Below are positions 57,901-64,000 of a stretch of DNA of 64,000 nt, in pieces. The notes beneath the pieces were generated by a model. The model searched no databases, had not been told where the DNA came from, and saw nothing but the letters and a program-made list of their open reading frames with translations. Source of the stretch: Amoebophrya sp. A120 (taxonomy: Eukaryota; Sar; Dinophyceae; Syndiniales; Amoebophryaceae); the NCBI GenBank assembly GCA_905178155.1, contig CAJINV010000004.1, positions 9,205,159 through 9,269,158 on the forward strand. The letters run 5' to 3'. Each line of letters begins with the position of its first letter. Position 1 is the first letter of the stretch. Both the position numbers and the translations under genes were made by a program.

Positions 57901-60900
57901 AACCGGGGAACGAATTCCCGACGTCAGAACGCCTCTGCAGATGTTCTCTCAGTCCCTGCCCCCAACAACGACCCCCTCGGAGGCCTGGATAGCACCTACG
58001 CGAACGTGCAGGCTTTTGAAACTTCCCTGCACGCCCTGGAGGGCTTGGAAGAGCAGAAAGCCACCGCGCAGGCACTGCTGGGGTCTAAGATGATTCACGC
58101 GTTGACGGTGGCGCACCAGGGGGAAGATCTGTTTAACTTCAACAGCCTGGCAACCCGGACGCAAAAGAGCAAAAGGGAAGACGATAGCAGTGGGAGCGAG
58201 GATGAGTTTACAGAGCCAAAGAATAAGACGAAGACCGCTAAGATGGACGATTTTTTGGGCAAGGAAGGAACCGTGTTCATCGACAAACAGACAAGCCGAA
58301 TCTCCCTGAACGCGCCCCACCCGGCGCAACATCAAAATCTTCAGAGCAACAAGTCTGTGAAGCACACTTCCCGGATTATCGACACCCAGTCCCCTTCCCA
58401 AGCCAGAATCACGGGGTTGAGCTCGCGGGACACCACCGCGGCGCAAGTGCTCCCGAGTTACACGGAAAGTCTACTTCCGGCGGATATGGTGGCGGAGTGG
58501 GAGGAGAACTTCGACTACGGGTATCCGCGGATCCAAGTCCCGCAGGCGGAATCGGATGAGTGGACTTTATCCTCCATGCTGCAGATCGTGAAGCACTGCC
58601 AAACCAGGCCGGAAATGCCGTTACACCCCTTGCTCGTCGTGCGGATGCTGGAAGACATCACGGAGAGCATGGACAAAAAGTACCCCACGCCCGTGAACTA
58701 TTTACAGATCCCGCGGAACGTCGTGGATGAGGAAGTTGTTGGGGGGGATGGTATCATGAGCAGTACTAGTTACAACAATAACGATATCACCGTTGACTAC
58801 GGGGCAAAAGATAACATTAACACGCTCCCTTCGTCCACCGCGAAAGCTTTCCATCACACCCCGTCTGCCGGTACAAATGCTTCTGGTTCGTCCGGCTCCA
58901 TTTTGAACAGCATCCGGCAGAAAGCGCAACAGTCGTCGGACCAGAAACTCGCGGAGAAGGTTCGGAAAATCCGGAAGTCCCGGCTGCCCTCGGTTCTAGA
59001 TTCCGACGCCATCTCCCGTCCGGGGCGCTTAATCGTCGTCGGGGACACGCACGGGCAGTTGACGGACGTGCTGTGGATTTTTTACAAAAACGGGCTACCC
59101 TCGCCCTCCAACGCTTATTTATTCAACGGCGACATCGCGGACCGCGGATTTTACGCGACCGAGATCTTTATGCTGGTGTACGGGTTCATGCTGTTATACC
59201 CCGAAGCGGTCCACATTAACCGCGGGAACCACGAGGATTTGAACATGAATTTAGACCCGAGGTGCGGCGGCTTTTACAAGGAGGTGATCCAGAAATACGG
59301 GCCGAATTTGGGCGAAATCGTGTTCAACACCTTTCTCAAAACCTACGCGATGCTTCCTTTAGCCACCGTGTTGGAGAAGAAGATTTTTGTCGTCCACGGC
59401 GGGTTGTCGAGAGTCCGTGAAGGGAATTTCGAACTACTACGATCGGCGATCGACAACCGGTCGATCTGCATGCCGGATTCCGTCCTGCAATCCGCGGACA
59501 TGGCCTTCGTCGACGCGCTGTGGGCGGACCCGAGCGACAACCCGGGGATTTCCAAATCTTCCCGGGGGCCTTCGATGATTTACTTCGGGCCGGATGTGAC
59601 GCGGCAGTTTTTGGAGGAAAACGGGTTTAAGCAAGTGATCCGGTCGCACCAACCGCCGAAGACGAAGGACGGCGTGAACTGGCACCATATGCATTGCAAA
59701 TATGTCTGGGTCTGGAAACTTGTAATGCTAAAAGTGTAAGTGAATGATGGACGCACTGCAATACGCAGCTATGCATGACAGACTTTTTGGCTGCCATCTC
59801 TTACGTATTCCGTTTCCGCATGGCAAACTGCGTTTTTGCATGACAGGTAAAAGGGCTTTTTCGTGGCTAAGTATGCAGCACAGATTCTCGATCTCGAGTC
59901 ATGCCAGACAAGCATGACAAATCTTGCATCCTTCCAGACCCAGACATATTTGCACTTGATACACCACGACGGCAAGCTAATCACGGTGTTTTCGGCGTCC
60001 AACTATTGCGGGTGGTACGGGAATCAGGGCGCCGTGCTGATCTTCACGCCGTATCAACAATCGAGAGCAAGCGCGCTCGTCGATGCCTTTCACGCACAGT
60101 ATCAACCCCAAGCATTGTCCAGGAGCATCACGCCGATTAGTACTATCGCGAGGCCGCCAGCACCTCCTGGGCTCGTACAAGGTAGTCCACCTGGTGCTGG
60201 TACCACGACGACCAAGGTCGTTCAGCTGGGCGGCCCAAGCAAGTTAACACCGAAAATCGGAGGTCTCCAATTCCAGCCCAGTTTCGAAAATATCGGGAAG
60301 CCGTCTGTGGGGAGCAATAATTCCAAAACCTCCCAACGGTCGGCGGATAATTTTGCGCATGACCCGTATCGGAACAGCAGTGGTAGCGACATGACCGAGA
60401 ACGACAATTGGGCCATGCCGGAGATGGAGGTTGTCCGTCATTTCTCGCCCACCTTTGAAGAGCTCCGAACCGTGGACATCTGCACAAACGACCTCCGCGG
60501 CATGCTGGATCTGCCGTCGTTTTTCCAGCACAAGATGAGACAAAACTTCGCGACGACGCAACTGGAAGTCTCTGCCCAACGCAAATTTCAGTCCCAGGGG
60601 TTGGCGGAGCGGTTGGATAGGCTGGTGTACGAAGTAAAATCGCGAATCGCTCGGTTGATTGTGGAGGAAAAACATTTCCTGTACAAAACCTTCGCGGAGT
60701 TCGAGCACGCAGCGTACCTGTCGAGAAATACGACGCAAATAACTGCGGGAACTTCATCCTCTTCTGGAGTTTTCGACTCAAATTTAGTCCAGGAATACAA
60801 GGTCAGCGAGGTAGACAAGGACGATATTACTTTAACTGCGGGGGGAGAAGAACCAGAACCAATCAGTGACCGTTTCCCAACGAAAAACCCAAGCGAAAGA

Positions 60901-63672
60901 ACCATGTCGGCATCGAGAGGCGGCTCGAAGCCGCCGCTGAATAATTTCCTCGCCCCCCCTGGGTCCATCACGGTCGAGCAGTGGCAGCAGGGGCTTTCTT
61001 CCGTGATGGGCACGGATGAGGTGGCGGAGGGGATCCCCTGGGCGCAGTTGAAGCAGGTTTTGCAGGTGGAAAACCCCTTGACAAAAATGGTGGACTACCC
61101 CATCCTGTTGTCCCGGTTCCGGGTGCTGATGCGAGAGATGGAACAGAATTCGGCCGAGAAGGAAAACCCGTTTAGCTTTCAAGCAAGGCAGTCGCGGCGG
61201 ACCTCCATGCGGATAGAACAAGAGGCGGGGGAACAAGAGGAGCTGCGTGCCTCGACCTCGGGTACTAACGCGATCTCAGTGAAGGACCGCATTTCCGGGT
61301 TTCTGTTTGGAAATAATAACAAAACCACCACCAAACCGGAGGGAGAGGCACAGACAAATGCGGACGCTGCCAGCAATAAGACCACCTCCGCCGGTAACCA
61401 GGCAGATTCCCCAGCGGACCGCAAGCGGAAGCGCCGTGAAATGCTGTTACATCAGTCAAGTTTAACGACAATGAGCAAGAATAACCTGATGCCCACCTCC
61501 GTGTTGACGAGAGCAGGCAGTAAAGATATGTCACGCGGCACCTCCGCTTCCCCATCAACCTCTGAGACCGAAGATGAGCAAAACCGGCGCACCAGCCGGG
61601 TGTTTACAGCCTCCCGACACCAGAAGTTCGGGGCCGACGGCAGCGGGGCGTCTTCTGTGGGAGGTCCACCTCCGTCGGACTCCAGACTGAGCAGCAATTA
61701 CCCTCTCAACGCTATCGCTAGAAGTAGTAACCGGTTGACGAGTGTTGACAATAGAACCTCCGTCCTAGCCGTTGCAAACACGAAGGCGGAATGGCTGGAG
61801 ACAATTTTGGCAAGGATGTTTGAGCAGTTGATGCTGGCAGACATCCCCTGGATGGAATTGGTTGCTGCGTTTTCCACCGGAGCGGAGGTGAATCAGGAGA
61901 GCATGTTGGTAACATTACCAGTTTTGCAACGGGTTCTGCAGCACGCAAGCCGGAAAACGAACACGGCGCCGGTTTTGTCGGAGCAGCAGGCCGGCGCGTT
62001 AATGCGGGTATTGTTGGAAACGAAGCGGAATGTTAATACCTACACAGGAGCTGGAGGTGCTGGTGACATCAATTCTGGCGAACAGCAGGGAACAGGCGAC
62101 GAACGAGATTCTTATGTCGATAATTCGTCGAGCAAAAAATCTCCAAAACGGGCACACACGTCTGCAAACTTGATCCAGATCGGCGGCAAAGGAACTACAG
62201 GGTCGAAAGACAGCAACAATAAACCGACTTCCAAGAGCCCCTCTAAGGGTGCGAGGAGAGCCGACGAAGAGGATGACGATGATAGAAATAGTACACCCGC
62301 CGCCTATGGTCCGAAAGCGAGGAAGAAAGCAAACACCAAAGGCACGGTTATGAGCTCCCTTCCGTCGAAGGGCACGACGACCCCGACCAGGCCCGGAGGC
62401 ACGCCAAACGAAATGAGAAGGACGAAATTGCTGAACCAAGGAATTACACAGCTCACCAAACAGCCTGCCGTCGTAGTCGGCCTCCCTTTAGCCGAGTTCC
62501 TACAACGGTTAGAGCAGTGCTACACGGGCTATAACGCATCCCGGCTGCACCAACACACCGGTACGGAAAGCGACTTGCGGGCGGAGCGGGCGTTGTCTTT
62601 AAAGTTCGGAAACTCCGCGATGGCGACGCTGTTGCGGCTGGTCGGACGGGAGTTGCGGTACAGCCGGAAATCGACGTTTGACTTATTCCGGGAAGCCGAC
62701 GTGTCGAGAACGGGGTATCTGAGCAAGGAAGAATTCACCAACGCGGTGCAGAAGTTGCTAAAGTCGGCTTTGAAAGGGCAGGATCATGCGGCAACCGGTA
62801 GCTCGCGTTCCCGAGTTTCCAATGGCAGCTCGGCGTCCTCGGCGGCAGTCGGGTGGACTATGTTGCAGCAACACGGAATCACCGAGCAACTGGTGGATGA
62901 GCTTTACACCGCGGTGGATTTGGGAGGGCAGAACCGCGTGAACTACTTGGAGTTTTTGTACTGTTTCTCCACTGTCGGCGGCGGGGAGGTGATCCGGTCC
63001 AGGGGGCGGAATAAGAGCAGCCACAGACTTAGCAATAATTTTCCCTTGATAGCAAATGCAAATTCAGCTAGTAATGTCAGTACCTCCATCGGAGCAGGTG
63101 GACATAGCAGGAGTAAAGCCGTACCCGGGGGCGCAGCAGGTGGAAGTTTCTCTGCACCACTATCCACCGGGCCGTCGGGCGACGCGATAATCCCAGCACT
63201 CGGGGACCTCCACAGTACCCCGAACCGGGGCCACAGCCGAGACAGTTTTGAGGAGTCGGATCCGCTACAGGAGGCGATAGAAGATCAAATTTACAGCGTC
63301 CTGTATAGCAACAAACAGTCATTACTGCAGGTTTTCCAGTTCTTCCAGTACTCCGCTAGTAACCACGCCATAAGGAGCAACGACAAAAATGCATCAACGA
63401 GGGATAGCAATAGAGCACAAAATAGGACAACCGCGACAGTAGGAGCAGCTGCAGCACCAACCAGCCCGACGAGAATCCGCGCGATACATTTCGTCAAATC
63501 CTTGAAGGCTTTAAACCTCGCGTTGAGTCTGAATAACCCACCGTTAACCAACGAACAGATACAGAGGATAGCCGATCACTTTGAGGATAGTGCAACAAAT
63601 ACTATAGACTATCAGGTGTTTCTAGACTCATTAGTCGTCGTAGACCTGCTAACCGGAGAATTTTTTGACTAA
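54906..63672 (+). CDS. PDZ - IQ - PPP-family Ser/Thr phosphatase - EF-hand protein (PPEF-like), 2,635 aa, four exons
   Basis: Exons 54906-55200, 55468-55519, 55833-59687 and 59967-63672 are joined by removing three IEs; 7,908 nt, a multiple of three. Residues ~50-110 look like a PDZ domain (SMGFTFKDSTITKIEPGKWA, AGLRVGDEIVLIET). An IQ-like helix, AAINLQAAFRGRK, lies near residue 226, followed by long disordered and Lys/Glu-rich helical regions. The phosphatase core has GDTHGQ (~1185), GDIADRG (~1214; Ala where Val is usual), INRGNHED (~1245) and HGGLS (~1304). IRSHQPP comes next, then HHDGKLITVFSASNY, which spans an IE junction. These supply the two-metal ligands. C-terminal EF-hands are DVSRTGYLSKEE (~2311), canonical; DLGGQNRVNYLE (~2385), weak; EDSATNTIDYQVF (~2605), degenerate. 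The layout suggests calcium/calmodulin-regulated dephosphorylation with PDZ scaffolding. The start lies only 38 nt after the upstream gene's stop. Confidence 0.88.
55201..55462. mobile_element. Introner-like element, family IE-1
   Basis: Starts TACCAAGTGCAAAAATGTCT and ends ..AGACATTTTTGCATTTGATA. Direct repeat GACCA on both sides. Interrupts the PDZ domain. Confidence 0.92.
55520..55827. mobile_element. Introner-like element, family IE-3
   Basis: TIRs TATGGGAGCGTCAGGTTTGA / ..AACTCTGACACATCCATA. Direct repeat AGACA on both sides. Confidence 0.9.
59688..59961. mobile_element. Introner-like element, family IE-1, inside the phosphatase domain
   Basis: TIRs TATGCATTGCAAATATGTCT / ..GACATATTTGCACTTGATA. 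Direct repeat CACCA on both sides. Removal gives NWHHDGKLITVFSASNY, matching the conserved PPP core. Any other boundary rule breaks it. Confidence 0.94.
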
Positions 63673-64000
63673 TAATGGCTCCAAATGAACTAGAAAATTT
63701 CTATCCCCTAATTTTTGAAGTATCTATAATCTGCTAGAGTTAGAAGAAGAGAACTCCCCCTTGTAGTTGTACGTACTTTAGCCCTAACGTATTTGAAAAA
63801 GAGAAAGTGACGCTGTGAGACCTAGAAATCAATGGACTCCGCTCGGGCAGGGTCGTTTAAGGTTTCCCGGGAAACCTTCGGTTTAGCTCGTGCCAAAGTG
63901 TGTTGCAATGCAACCGAAAACGCGGCGCGCGCATGGACTCCGCTGCTGTTTGTGTGCACAACCGCGCCGCGTCTGTGTTGGCGTCTCGTGTGCCCAAATC
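63673..64000. other. Downstream of the phosphatase gene; contains a 20-bp palindrome
   Basis: No gene. A perfect palindrome (AAGGTTTCCC / GGGAAACCTT) lies at 63859-63878. ATGGACTCCGCT occurs at ~63831 and ~63932. Confidence 0.6.

Overview
This is a eukaryotic nuclear window, most likely from a syndinian dinoflagellate parasite (Amoebophrya-like). That identification is an inference from gene architecture, not a database match. All eleven confident genes lie head-to-tail on the + strand. Most are broken by short elements with terminal inverted repeats (TIRs) that must be removed from the mRNA to restore the reading frame. Two recognisable housekeeping genes (NIP7 and an NADP-type glutamate dehydrogenase) give firm anchors.

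Layout: 103-4589 putative multi-pass membrane protein, six exons; 4815-14865 EF-hand modular protein with a C-terminal hydrophobic segment, interrupted by a tandem array and an assembly gap; ~16124-18136 single-pass membrane protein; 19585-20298 myristoylated PLAT-domain protein; 21115-23829 disordered coiled-coil protein; 24859-37582 giant cathepsin C-like cysteine protease, 19 exons, 2,373 aa; 38927-40711 glutamate dehydrogenase; 41480-41750 tentative small gene; 41827-45400 dual-specificity-phosphatase-like protein; 46403-47102 NIP7; 47867-54867 coiled-coil protein with CxFxPN-like repeats; 54906-63672 PDZ + IQ + PPP phosphatase + EF-hand protein (PPEF-like), 2,635 aa.

The main discovery is the intron system. 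I placed 45 complete and 2 partial introner-like elements (IEs) in at least nine TIR families. Each complete copy starts TA and (with one decayed exception) ends TA, and is bounded by a 5-bp direct repeat (38 exact, 7 with one mismatch). Removing one element plus one copy of the repeat restores the frame at every junction I tested, and the total spliced lengths of five genes are then exact multiples of three. Only one of the 45 offers any GT-AG register. The same window holds about 11 ordinary GT-AG introns (roughly 120-180 bp, one longer), so two kinds of intron coexist, sometimes in one gene. NIP7, glutamate dehydrogenase, the PLAT gene and the 904-aa gene carry no IEs.

IE family names used below (TIR core): IE-1 ATGTCTGGGTCTGG; IE-2 GCAAAAGTATCGTACTCG; IE-3 GTCAGGATTGAAATCGAC; IE-4 CCCCCTCCCCATATC; IE-5 TTACATTCTCAACTGTTA; IE-6 GAGAGTGCACGACTCCCC; IE-7 AACTGTGTAAGTGTAA; IE-8 CTGAGTAAAAATGACCCC; IE-9 CAGTGAAAAATGCCCCCA. 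Exon coordinates are given with the direct repeat kept once, on the left side.
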